The notes beneath the pieces are model-generated. The model worked only from the letters and a program-made list of their open reading frames with translations. It had not been told where the DNA came from and ran no database searches. The position numbers and the translations under genes are program-made. Shown here one piece after another: positions 1 to 9,731 of a stretch of 64,000 nt of DNA (positions are counted from its first letter, which is position 1; the number at the start of each line of letters is the position of its first letter). The DNA comes from Verticillium longisporum (taxonomy: Eukaryota; Ascomycota; Sordariomycetes; Glomerellales; Plectosphaerellaceae). The stretch spans positions 2,232,001 through 2,296,000 of the forward strand of contig JAETXT010000010.1 in the NCBI GenBank assembly GCA_019188255.1, read 5' to 3'.

Positions 1-525
1 CTGATGCCGAAGAGGCCGGCGCAGAAGAGGCCGGAGCAGAAGAAGCCGGCGCAGATGAAGCTGGCGCAGAAGAGGCTGGTGCTGATGATGCTGGCACAGA
101 AGAAGCCGGCGCAGATGACGCTGGTGCGGATGAAGCTGATGCAGAAGAAGCCGGTGCCGACGACGCTGGTACTGACGACGCTGGTGCGGATGAAGCTGGT
201 GCTGACGATGCTGGTGCAGAAGAAGCTGGTGCAGAAGAAGCCGGTGCAGAAGCCGGTGCCGACGACGCTGGTGCAGAAGAAGCCGGTGCCGACGATGCTG
301 GTGCAGAAGAAGCTGGTGCAGAAGAAGCTGGTGCAGAAGAAGCTGGTGCAGAAGCCGGTGCCGACGACGCTGGTGCAGAAGCTGGTGCCGACGACGCTGG
401 TGCAGAAGAAGCCGGTGCCGACGACGCTGGTACTGACGACGCTGGTGCTGACGACGCTGGCGCAGAAGCTGGTGCCGAAGAGGCCGGCGCAGAAGAAGCT
501 GGAGCGGATGCAGCAGGCTGCGAGT
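1..525 (-). repeat. SSAPA pentapeptide coding repeat, continues past the left edge
   Basis: A 15-bp repeat encodes A-P-A-S-S over and over on the minus strand, about 35 units inside the window. Codon variation is mostly at third positions (gct/gcg, tct/tcg/tca), so the peptide is kept while the DNA drifts. Confidence 0.85.
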
Positions 526-3500
526 TAGATGCAGCAGCAGAGGAACCAGATCCAGCACTTGACACAGGAGCTGAGGATGCTGCACTTGATGAAACCGGCG
601 CAGCACTTGATGCAGCTGCTGATGAGGCTGGCTGGGAGGACGCAGGCACAAGGCTCGAAGCTGCTGCAGAAGAGACAGGTCCAGCGCTCGAAGCAGCTCC
701 AGAAGAAGCAGCGCCAGACGAAGCAGGGCCAGAAGAGATAGGTCCTGCGCTCGAAGCAGCGCTAGACGAAGCAGCGCCAGACGATGCAGCGCCAGAAGAG
801 ATAGGTCCTGCGCTCGAAGCAGCGCCAGATGAAGCAGCTCCAGACGAAGCAGCGCTCGAAGCAGCGCCAGAAGAGACAGGTCCTGCGCTCGAAGCAGCTC
901 CAGAGGAAGCAGCGCCAGAAGAGATAGGTCCTGCGCTCGAAGCAGCGCCAGATGAAGCAGCTCCAGACGAAGCAGCGCTCGAAGCAGCGCCAGAAGAGAC
1001 AGCTCCTGCGCTCGAAGCAGCTCCAGACGATGCTGCTACAGATGAAGCAGCGCCAGACGAAGCAGCTCCAGACGATGCTGCTCCAGACGAAGCAGCTCCA
1101 GACGAAGCAGCTCCAGACGATGCTGCTACAGACGATGCTTCTGCAGACGAAACAGCTCCAGAGGAAGCAGCTCCCCCACTTGAAGCGGCAGACGTCTGAG
1201 CCCCTGAGGGATCCTGAGTACTCAAAGTAACGGACTGTTGGCCGGAGGCAGCTGAGGCACCGTTAGTCTCGCTTGCGGACGATGGCTCGTCGCTCGGTCC
1301 AACAGGCGTGAAAATAATCTGAGTGCCAATAGTGCCCGTTCCGGTAGGAGCAAGGGTCAAGGTTGAAGGACCGGAGCCAGTCCACGAGCCTCCATTAAGT
1401 GTAGTATAAGGTCCGGTAAACGTTGTTGTTGACTCGGAAGGAACAAAGACGACCACAGTACCCGTCAGGTCACCAGAAGCCGGATCCCTCGTAAACGCTG
1501 TAGGGACAGTTCCTGTCCAAGAACCTCCCGTGACTGTGGTAAAGGGGCCGGTAAAGGTAGTTTCAGCCGCGTTGGAAGGGTCAAGCACAATGATAGTGCC
1601 CGTGGCGTCGCCTGGTCCCGGTGGGAGGGTAATTGATGTAGGAACCGAACCTGTCCAGCTACCACCCTCAACAGTTGTGAATGGCCCAGTGAAAGTCGTC
1701 GTAATATCCGACGTAGGATTCAAGATAATAACTGTGCCAGTAGGATCGCCTTCGTCAGGGGCCAGCGTGATTGTAGTTGGTACTGTCCCAGTCCAGCTTC
1801 CGCCATCGACAGTTGTGAAGGGCCCAGTGAAGGTGGCTGGGCCCGTCGGCGCAGGACTCAAGATAATGACAGTGCCAGTGGGATCGCCTTCGTCGGGAGC
1901 CAGGGTGATAGTGGTAGGCACGGCCCCAGTCCAGCTTCCGCCATCAACAGTTGTGAAGGGCCCAGTGAAAGTGGCGGCGTCTGTCTGTTGGGGGTCAAGA
2001 ATGATAACCGTTCCTGTAGAGTCACCTGGTCCTGGAGGCAGGGTAATAGACGTAGGGACAGTTCCAGTCCAGCTTCCGCCATCAATCGTAGTGAAAGGTC
2101 CTGTAAAGACTGGAGCCTCTGTTGCAGTGGGGTTCAGCACAATGACTGTTCCTGTGGCGTCGCCAGGGCCAGGAGGCAGAGTAACAGTCGTTGCACTAGT
2201 GCCAGACCAGCTACCTCCAGTCACTGTTGTAAAAGGACCTGTGAAAGTCGTCGCTCCTGTGATCTCAGGCTCAAGGACAATCACGGTTCCAGTGGCATCG
2301 CCAGATCCAGGAGGCAGAGTAACAGTCGTTGCACTAGTGCCAGTCCAGCTACCACCAGTCACCGTTGTGAACGGGCCAGTGAAAGTGGTCGCTCCTGTGA
2401 TCTCAGGCTCAAGGACAATCACGGTTCCAGTGGCATCGCCAGATCCAGGAGGAACGGTGACTGTGGTGGCAACAGTGCCAGTCCAGCTACCACCAGTCAC
2501 CGTTGTGAACGGGCCAGTGAAAGTGGTCGTAGTACCCTCGGGATTGAGAACAACCACAGTACCTGTAGTATCTCCCGGGCCAGGAGGGACGGTGACTGTG
2601 GTGGCAGCAGTGCCAGTCCAGCTACCACCAGTCACCGTTGTGAACGGGCCAGGGAAAGTGGTCGCGGTACCCTCGGGATTGAGAACAACCACAGTACCCG
2701 TAGTATCTCCCGGGCCAGGAGGGACGGTGACTGTGGTGGCAGCAGTACCAGTCCAGCTACCTCCAGTCACCGTTGTGAATGGACCAGTAAAGGTAGTAGC
2801 ATCAGTGACTTCTGGATCAAGGATCACTACAGTGCCCGTAGAATCCCCTGGCCCAGGGGGCAGTGTAAAGGCTGTGGTGGCTGTACCAGTCCAGCTCCCG
2901 CCGGTGACTGTAGTGAACGGCCCAGTAAAGGTGACTGCGTCGGTCACAGTTGGGTTGAGAATAATAATGGTGCCAGTGGAATCCCCAGCACCTGGCGGTC
3001 CGGTTATAGTAGTTGGTGCTGTGCCAGTCCAACTCCCACCTGTGACCGTGGTGAATGGTCCGCTGAAGTCCGAGTCTGCAGTCGGGTTCAGAACAATGAC
3101 CGTGCCAGTAGGGTCTCCTGCATCAGGCGCAACTGTAATCGTAGTAGGTGCTGTGCCAGTCCATGTACCACCAGTTATAGTAGTGAATGGTCCATCGAAG
3201 CCGGAATCAGAAGAAGGATCGAGGATAATCACTGTGCCAGTGGGATCGCCAGGGTTTGGGGCAAGAGTCACGGTTGTGGCAGCTGTGCCAGTCCATATGC
3301 CTCCTGTGACGGTGGTAAAGGGACCGGTAAACCCAGGGCCCTGTTTGGTAGGCTCGAGAATCACAACTGTTCCTGTTGTGTCAGAGCCGGCGGGGGGGAC
3401 GGTCAAGGTCGTTGCAGTGGTGCCCGTCCATGTCCCACCAGTCACAGTGGTGAGGGGTCCGGTGAAAGCAGAATCAGGGTTTCTAGCAAGCAAAACAGTT

Positions 3501-3818
3501 AATAACTTACAATGGCGGAGGATACGTGATGGGATTCACTCACAAGGTTGAAGTCGAACGTGCGGTCGTGGTGGCCAAGAATTCGGAAATAAGAAGAGTC
3601 GGTGCATTGGAAACGTTTATGGTAGTCCCGGCGATGGTCAACACTGTGTTCGAACACACAAGTGTGCTGATGTAAATTGGAACTTTTTCGACACAGACCA
3701 CAGGCTGCAGAGTGACCTCGGCGTGAGGGCAAACTGTTTGTGGCTCAGGACGCGCTGCCCCTGGTTGTGGAAGCAGTGCCAATCCACTCAGCACTGTAAG
3801 CGTGAGTGAGTTGAGCAT
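1..3818 (-). CDS. Large mucin-like cell-surface protein, C-terminus beyond the window
   Basis: Exon 1 (3818-3544) starts with an N-terminal signal peptide (MLNSLTLTVLSGLALL) and a short segment with four Cys. A 61-bp intron (3543-3483, GTGAGT...CTAG) joins in frame to an exon that stays open to position 1, giving more than 1,240 residues. That exon has about 16 tandem 43-residue units of the form PFTTVTGGSWTGT...TVPPGPGD..GTVVIL. A Ser/Gly/Ala-rich stalk and then a (SSAPA)n stalk follow. The WTGT/TVPPG unit recalls the repeats of yeast flocculins and Als adhesins. That is a resemblance read by eye, not a search result. The Ser/Thr/Pro-rich stalks suggest heavy O-glycosylation and wall display. 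Whether a GPI signal or an adhesion domain ends the protein cannot be seen here. The frame was chosen because splice phase and both stalks share it, while long ORFs on the other strand are shadows. Confidence 0.85.
530..1190 (-). repeat. Ser/Gly/Ala-rich coding repeat (SSGAA type)
   Basis: Imperfect repeats of 15-24 bp encode SSGAAS and SSAGPISSGAA blocks in the mucin reading frame. They form the first stalk after the 43-residue repeats. Confidence 0.8.
1320..3480 (-). repeat. About 16 tandem coding repeats of roughly 129 bp
   Basis: Each unit encodes a GPFTTVTGGSWTGT block followed by a TVPPGPGDPTGTVVIL block. Neighbouring units between about 2200 and 2800 are nearly identical at the DNA level, while those near 3100-3480 and 1320-1500 are more diverged. 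This fits recent internal expansion by unequal exchange in the middle of the array. Confidence 0.85.
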
Positions 3819-3943
3819 GGTTTCGAGTTACCTTCCCAAACGAACGGCAACAGATGGAACTGGTTGACTTGAGAAGAAGAAAGAAGCGAGTGACTTGATG
3901 GCTGCCAAACTGAGTTCTCAGAGCAGTGAAGCGCATAGGGCGG

Positions 3944-3949
3944 TTTATA
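3944..3949 (-). promoter_or_regulatory. TATA-like box of the mucin gene
   Basis: TATAAA on the minus strand, about 126 bp upstream of the ATG at 3818, followed by a CT-rich stretch usual for fungal 5' leaders. Confidence 0.45.
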
Positions 3950-5128
3950 TGTGTAGTCTCTGTTGGTTGTGATCGAAGGATGGGATCACTCATGGTCTCT
4001 TGGACCCTCCCTCGAGTTCCTCGGATGGAATCTCTGGTCTACCTTGACTCCACCCCTTGAAGGTGGGCACAACAGACGCATTCGCTCATTGAAAGCTTGG
4101 CTTTGCCCCTTTCCGGTCAACCCTTGATCACAGAGGGTGTCCTCGCTGCGTATAGCTTGACACTAGTCGAGACGTGCTCCCGTACCACGGTGTCTGAAAG
4201 CTGACCAAGCCACCGAGGCCAGGTGCCAAGACTGAGGAGGCACACGAACGCAATGGCATGCAGACAGCCTGGCCAGACATGAATAAAGCTCGTGAAGACG
4301 CACAAGCTTCGAGCGATTCACGCCACTACGGCTGCTCTGCTAAACACGAACCCGCGTTGGAATTGGTCTCATCACGTCAAGACTGACATGCTATGAGACG
4401 AGGGTTGTTCCCCGTCACATGTGATGAAAGAGATAACTGTCTCAACTAAGGTTCATCTCCTCACTTGTCCAGATGGCCTGATTCGATGCTTGCAGCAATG
4501 TTAACGAACTATACCTTCGGGGCTGAAATATCATTTCCGGTATGCAGTGAAGCTCGTCTACAAATTGACTTCCGGAATGAGTTAATGAGGGCGAATACTG
4601 CCAAGTCGTGAACCAAAACCCCATAAGCCAGCGTGGCGGGCCTTCTTTGGGACAGACGTGTCAGATGTAGTGGCGGCAGACTGAGTCACAAAGCTGACAC
4701 TTTCGAATTGCATAGTGTGACGCCTCGTATCACGTTACCGCTGCCGAGACAATTAGGATGTAAGTTCGTGGCTGAAGAGCTGGAGTTTTGATAATAGCAC
4801 CTGTCGAGTCAGGTGGAGCTGACAGGAAACTGTCTCATGGCCGGCCAAACTAGGGGAATGAAGGGTCAACTTGGAGATATCAACAAGATGCATCGGGACG
4901 TAGTCTGCTTTCAGTACAACTGCTCCAGAATGCGGAAGGTAGTTTCTGGGAAATTTCAAAGTCTGCAATCACCTTTTAGGTTGCGCGCCAGTCTTGGACG
5001 TATTTAGAGGCGGCTTGCGGCCTCCCAACTGGTAGTATTGACACAACAGTGGCCCAATCGACTAATCCCTTCACCCAGCCCAAAATTCGACATTACTTCC
5101 ACATTCGTTTGATCTCGTTTTTTTCACA
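3950..5128. other. Intergenic region between divergent surface-protein genes
   Basis: No coding region is supported. Small ORFs here have no signal, domain or splice support. The last 60 bp before 5129 (CATTACTTCCACATTCG..., TTTTTTCACA) look like a leader of the downstream gene. Confidence 0.6.
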
Positions 5129-5938
5129 ATGTTTCTGCCACTGCTGTTTCTTCTCCCTGTTCTCTCCTCGGCCCTCAGTCTTGAGCGCCCCATCGACAAG
5201 CGCTGTGCAGGAGCTGCGGTTTTGGCCCCCCCCGTCACCTGGACAAGTCTCCGTCCAACGCAAACATGGGCTGCTCAGGACGATAGCAAGTCTGCTTGCC
5301 CGGTGACCTACACCACTGTACTCCCTACTCTAGGTCCTGGTCCAGAGCCGGGCTCTCCCAGTGGTCTACATCCCCACACGTACACTGTGACATACGACTG
5401 CGATGGCACAAGCTACTCGCCCTGCCAACTTCCTGGCTCAAAAGACATCTGTCCCCCCGGGTTTGTCAAGACTGCGACTGTCTGTGACACGTGTGGTTCT
5501 TCGCCAGTCACATACACGCTGACACTTCTGGAACCGACCCCTACGGCTGTGCCACATGCCACAGACAAGAAGGGGCCGGATTCGACGAACGTGCCTCCAA
5601 GCCCTGGCTCGGATCATTCTGCTGATCATCCTGGCGATCATTCCGATGGTGGCGGCGGGGTCAAACCAGCGATTCCGATACCTCCTCAGCCCGAGTCTGG
5701 ACCTGACAGCAACTCAACCGAGCATATCGAAACTCCCTCCAGTCCAAGCAGCAAGGGTTCGGCGGGTGATCGCATCAGCGGCACTAGCAGCACAGAAGCT
5801 TCTGGCCCGGAAGCCACCGACCAAGGATCCACGGAGCACGTTGAAGTTTCGGCCGGCGCTAGTCTCAGAATGTTCCAGTGGTTGGGCGAGACACTAGCAG
5901 TAGGTCTCGTTCTGGCAGCTGTCAACTTTCCCCTCTAA
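5129..5938 (+). CDS. Secreted Ser/Pro/Thr-rich wall protein, probable GPI anchor
   Basis: Single-exon protein of 269 residues. It has an N-terminal signal peptide (MFLPLLFLLPVLSSALS) followed by a KR site, so Kex2-type processing is possible. Residues about 24-140 carry six Cys in an extracellular-looking region with short repeats of the VTYTxxLP type (PVTYTTVLPT, HTYTVTYDC, PVTYTLTLLEP). Residues 150-245 are a low-complexity Ser/Pro/Gly/Glu stalk. The C-terminus is a short hydrophobic tail (LAVGLVLAAVNFPL) after small residues, as in GPI-attachment signals. No enzymatic domain is recognised. It is probably a wall-bound structural or adhesin-like protein, divergent from the mucin gene and sharing its upstream region. 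Confidence 0.8.
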   Translation: MFLPLLFLLPVLSSALSLERPIDKRCAGAAVLAPPVTWTSLRPTQTWAAQDDSKSACPVTYTTVLPTLGPGPEPGSPSGLHPHTYTVTYDCDGTSYSPCQLPGSKDICPPGFVKTATVCDTCGSSPVTYTLTLLEPTPTAVPHATDKKGPDSTNVPPSPGSDHSADHPGDHSDGGGGVKPAIPIPPQPESGPDSNSTEHIETPSSPSSKGSAGDRISGTSSTEASGPEATDQGSTEHVEVSAGASLRMFQWLGETLAVGLVLAAVNFPL

Positions 5939-7945
5939 GAAGCAACCCACACGTACCTTACTGAATCGGGCGTCCGAAAATGTGGATCAGTGATCAAGCG
6001 TTTCCGTGGAGGGCACTGGACGCGCGCCGCAACAGGCAGCTTTCCCGCGGAGGATGGGCCCAGTCACAGCAAACCTGGTATTAGAAGCTTAGCGAATGTT
6101 ACCATCTTGTCCGCTGCCATATGATGCGGCCTTAGTGAAGCCTCTCGAGGTCCCTTGTTTGTGAGCCTCGCTGAGATGACACCGCTCCGGAAGCGCAGAA
6201 TCCGCTGGCTGTCATTTAGAGCTGACACACGGATCGCTTAGTTTGTCCGTTGGCATGGCGGCGCCAGGGTCTATACCATTGTTCCCCTGTTCAGCTGCGA
6301 AGTGGGGCCGCCAAACTTTAATATTGAGATTAGCTCAGTCCCAAGGCAGCGGTTGTACCATTTCCCTCTCTCCCCTTGGTCTGAGACACTCGGAATCACT
6401 GGCTCATTAGTTCGGCCTGAGCCGTTGCCGCCATGCTACAAAGACAACCTGACAGCGACGATCTTGAATCGACAACCACCAAACCACGTGCTATTGGAGG
6501 GCAGTGCTATCCAGCAGAGGTTAACAGGCGACGTGTTTGCCGGATTTGTCTGTAGCGCCAGCTTGCCCTCTCGTGGATTTCCGCACTGGTCAAGCGTGAC
6601 ATGGATCGGGCAATGAAAGTGTTCGAGTTGGTAACCGTGAAGTCTTTGGCAGCAAAATGTCTCATTCCAGCGCCACTTCCTCTCCATGCGATGTCTGGAC
6701 TCCGGAACCCGGCTCCCAGTAAACTTGAGGATATGACCTACTCTGCATTGAGGTGACACATTCAAGGCCCCTGCACTTGCACACTAATCTTCTGCTGCTG
6801 ATGATTGAGAATTGCTAGATGGGAAAATCAAACTCGTACTTATGGGATAAATATACGGCTGTCTCTCTTTGCCCGCATGTCTGCCTACGCAGCACATACA
6901 GGACGCTGAAAGACTCTTCCTTGTCATCGTATTTACAGAGATCTTTGATGAACACCAGACAAACCATTGTCATATTCAAAGTTCAACAAAGTGCTACCAT
7001 TCAAAGCTGGGGAGGCATCAAACCACAGCATGATGAGTATACAATCAAATCCATGGGCAGGACCTCTGCTGGGAACCCTTTTTACACTGGACCTAAGATG
7101 CTGCAAACCTGATGTTGAAGACATCTACTATCACTGCTGCTGCCTCCTTCCACGTTGCCTGACTGAAAGACAGCAAGTATGATCAGGCAAAACAGCTCAA
7201 CCAACGATATAGATAAACTACCTAGACACTGGTGGCGCTCTTGTATCAAGCTTTGTACTGGATAGACGGTCCGACACTATGATACCAGAACTTGAAACCA
7301 CCTTGCACCGACCTTCGTTTGGTTCTGCACGGCCGACTGAACTGCCTTGCCTCCTCAATGAGTTGAACATGATGCCTCCGCGTATACCCTATTCAAGTTC
7401 GCACCCACGATGATACTGTGCCCGCAAATCTATACCAGAGCCCGCCAGCCAATAAATCTAGACTACAAGCTACTGGTGAGCGTACATAGCTTTAATGGGA
7501 CACGCAATTCACTGAACTGCGCCTGGAATATTTATTGGATTTCTTTCGAGTGTTTGAGGTCGAAAATAGTTTACTGAATGAGCCCCAACCACACCTCATC
7601 CTCGATAGCTTCACAACACAACCTGGAATTTCACGAACAACCCATCGATTCGAACTCCCAACCATTCATCGGAACTTGAATTCAATTTGATCGTAAGTTA
7701 TCTCTTTTCACCCGTTCCTTCATCATCTGGTGACTCCCGCGTCCGGCACTTTCCGGTGTGTTCCGCCGTCTTCTGACAGGGCCGTCCGGTCCTCGTTCCC
7801 ACCATACCATTGCGTATTTCCTCTGGCTATTGAGTTTGAATTGCGATGAAAATTTCATACTTTGTTTGAGATTTTGCAAAGTCTTGAAAGCTATTTCCCA
7901 TCAGACGAGAACAGGCAGCACGTGCTAAATAGAGATCAGGACACA
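5939..7945. other. Long intergenic region
   Basis: No gene, RNA or repeat that I can support. Short ORFs on both strands (for example 6302-6616, 6436-6765) overlap one another and have random-looking composition. The final 250 bp is probably the leader of the gene starting at 7946. Confidence 0.55.
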
Positions 7946-8755
7946 ATGGATCCTTACAACAACAATCATAACAACTACTTCCTGCCTTGGGGCAGCGAAG
8001 ATGAAAACCATCACGATCAAAGGCCCAACAATCACAAAAACAATCACAACGACAATCAGAACTACTACTACCCCCCTCCTCCTGTTCCTCCCAGCCCTCC
8101 TGTTCCTCCTGTTCCTCCCGGTCCTCCTGGTTATCTCGGTCCTCACGGTCCTCCCGGTCCTCTCGGTCCTTCCGGTCCTCTCGGTCCTTCCGGTCCTCCT
8201 GGTTATCTCGGGTTTTTCGGTCCTCCACCCAGCCCTCCCGGTTCTAGGGCAGTCTGTCCCAGTGCCTGGTCCATGCCTCCTACAGCTCCCGCCCCTCCCA
8301 CAGCTCCCGTTCCTCCCGCCCCCTCCCTCCGGCAGACCATGTCCACAAAGGCTCACTGGAAGTGCCGACTTTGCAGCTCCCGCAAGTTCACCTCACTGCC
8401 GAAGAACCAGCGACACCCTCGGGACAAGTGCCGCGCTCCCCTCTCCAACCCCCGCCGCATCGTTCAGCACTACGCCACGATGCACTTTGAGCACAGCGAA
8501 CTCGAGCGCTGCAACGAGCTGGCCGACTGTCTTGAGGCCAACCGCGCTTTCTTCGCTCCCTGGATCGAGCGGCGTCTGCGGGAGTGTAATCTCGATGCCA
8601 GCCAGGACATTGACCATGCGATCTACCACCTTCGTCGTTCGGGCAAAATGCTCATGACACTCCGTAAGGTCGCCTTTTGCGCTCCCAAGGAAGTTGCTCC
8701 GACTTCCAACGAGGAGGATTCTGCTCCAGCACCCGGCGAGGAGGAAACTGAGTAG
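7946..8755 (+). CDS. Pro/Gly-rich (collagen-like) protein with C-terminal Cys/His cluster
   Basis: Protein of 269 residues counted from the ATG at 7946. An in-frame TTG upstream at 7862 is not a credible eukaryotic start. The N-terminus is Asn/His/Asp-rich, then a Pro tract (YYYPPPPVPP) leads into collagen-like G-x-y triplets (GPPGPLGPSGPLGPSG), followed by a second Pro/Ala-rich stretch. After about residue 125 the character changes to a compact charged domain with C-x2-C (CRLC), a later Cys (DKC) and H-x4-H (HYATMH), spaced more widely than a classical C2H2 finger. The tail is acidic. I do not recognise a family. The layout suggests a disordered scaffold joined to a small zinc-binding or nucleic-acid-binding domain, which is inference. 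Confidence 0.7.
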   Translation: MDPYNNNHNNYFLPWGSEDENHHDQRPNNHKNNHNDNQNYYYPPPPVPPSPPVPPVPPGPPGYLGPHGPPGPLGPSGPLGPSGPPGYLGFFGPPPSPPGSRAVCPSAWSMPPTAPAPPTAPVPPAPSLRQTMSTKAHWKCRLCSSRKFTSLPKNQRHPRDKCRAPLSNPRRIVQHYATMHFEHSELERCNELADCLEANRAFFAPWIERRLRECNLDASQDIDHAIYHLRRSGKMLMTLRKVAFCAPKEVAPTSNEEDSAPAPGEEETE

Positions 8756-8796
8756 AAAACCTTCATTGGATTCCTCCCAGTGTTGTTACTGCCGAT

Positions 8797-8955
8797 ATGC
8801 AGCTTGAGCTTCACGGAAAACCCATCACATGTGACTTCGGTTACGAAGTTCGATGAATGCGCCCCGAGGACTTTGGTTTTGTAAGTTCATTCGGACCCGC
8901 TACCAATGTTGCAATGACTAACCCCATCGCACAGGTCTACTACGTCGACGAATAG
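8797..8955 (+). pseudogene. Short two-exon ORF remnant with an in-frame stop
   Basis: An ATG at 8797 opens a 19-codon frame ending in TGA (8854-8856). The same frame continues at once with ATG and RPEDFGF, then meets a well-formed intron (8881-8934, GTAAGT, branch-like TGACTAAC, CACAG) and ends VYYVDE-stop at 8955. The strength of the intron signals against such tiny exons suggests the end of a decayed gene, a micro-gene with one nonsense change, or an untranslated intron of the upstream transcript. I recognise no family. Confidence 0.3.
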
Positions 8956-9731
8956 ATCAATCACGAACAGGGAGGGGAAACACGGCGTTATTTTGTTTTT
9001 CTAGGTAGCTCAGAATGTTACCTTGCCGCTTGAGTCGGCTGAAAGTCTGGATTCTTCGTGATGTCAACGTGAATTCTACTTTGCAACGACAACGGGAGCC
9101 TGCCTTCGTGGATATAAGCGTTTTATGAAGGCTTGCACGCCACACCTCCCCCTGTAAACCTCAATTGAACAAGTCATAATAACCCACATCGATCGACGTG
9201 GGCCACATCAAGGCTTGTACACAGGTCATTCTGCGTCTTCGGCGAGCTGGTGCCCATTTTGAGATTGCGAATGTTAATTTAATCGGCCGACATGCCGGCG
9301 ACTAAGTGGCTGTTGGCTGTTCCTTCCCGGAGTTAAGAAGCCTCTTAAACGTCAAAAAGTCTCAATCAAGTCACTATCGGAGCTCTATTCTTTAAGCTCG
9401 TTTTTGCAAAAGTAGTCTCCGGGATGAGGTGGTCTCGGTTGGTGCGCATCTGGAGTCCAGGGTGATGAATACGACAGTCTCCGCATCACGGATGATCACG
9501 TACCGTGATCCATGCGGGTGTTTCTCCATGGAGCAGACGTCTCCTGCCCGCTAACGCATACCATACGATGATCTGCCACGGAGCCAGTGCAATTAGTCCG
9601 ATGCTGGCAATTTGTCCGCCGCCGCGAAATGCTTTGTCTCCCGACATTTTGAAGTTGCTTAAAAGAGGTCGACATCGCCTCTGGAAGGCAATGACCGACA
9701 GAGGTAGGCATTCAGGAACTCCGAAATCATT
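8956..9731. other. Intergenic region upstream of the GH43 gene
   Basis: Nothing supported. ORFs on both strands around 9486-9824 overlap and look random. Confidence 0.5.

Noticed and set aside
1..1190. CRISPR-like or satellite array
   Set aside because: The short repeats have no constant spacer pattern and keep a peptide frame, so they are coding repeats in a eukaryote.
4..1230. Plus-strand ORFs rich in Lys/Gln/Leu at the left edge
   Set aside because: They are the complement of the Ser/Ala/Pro stalk codons. Repetition in every frame is expected here.
1530..3551. Long plus-strand ORF (673 codons) and its 504-codon overlap at 1988-3502
   Set aside because: Antisense shadows of the minus-strand repeat gene. 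The minus frame has signal peptide, a phase-correct intron and mucin stalks; the plus frames have no start context or domain.
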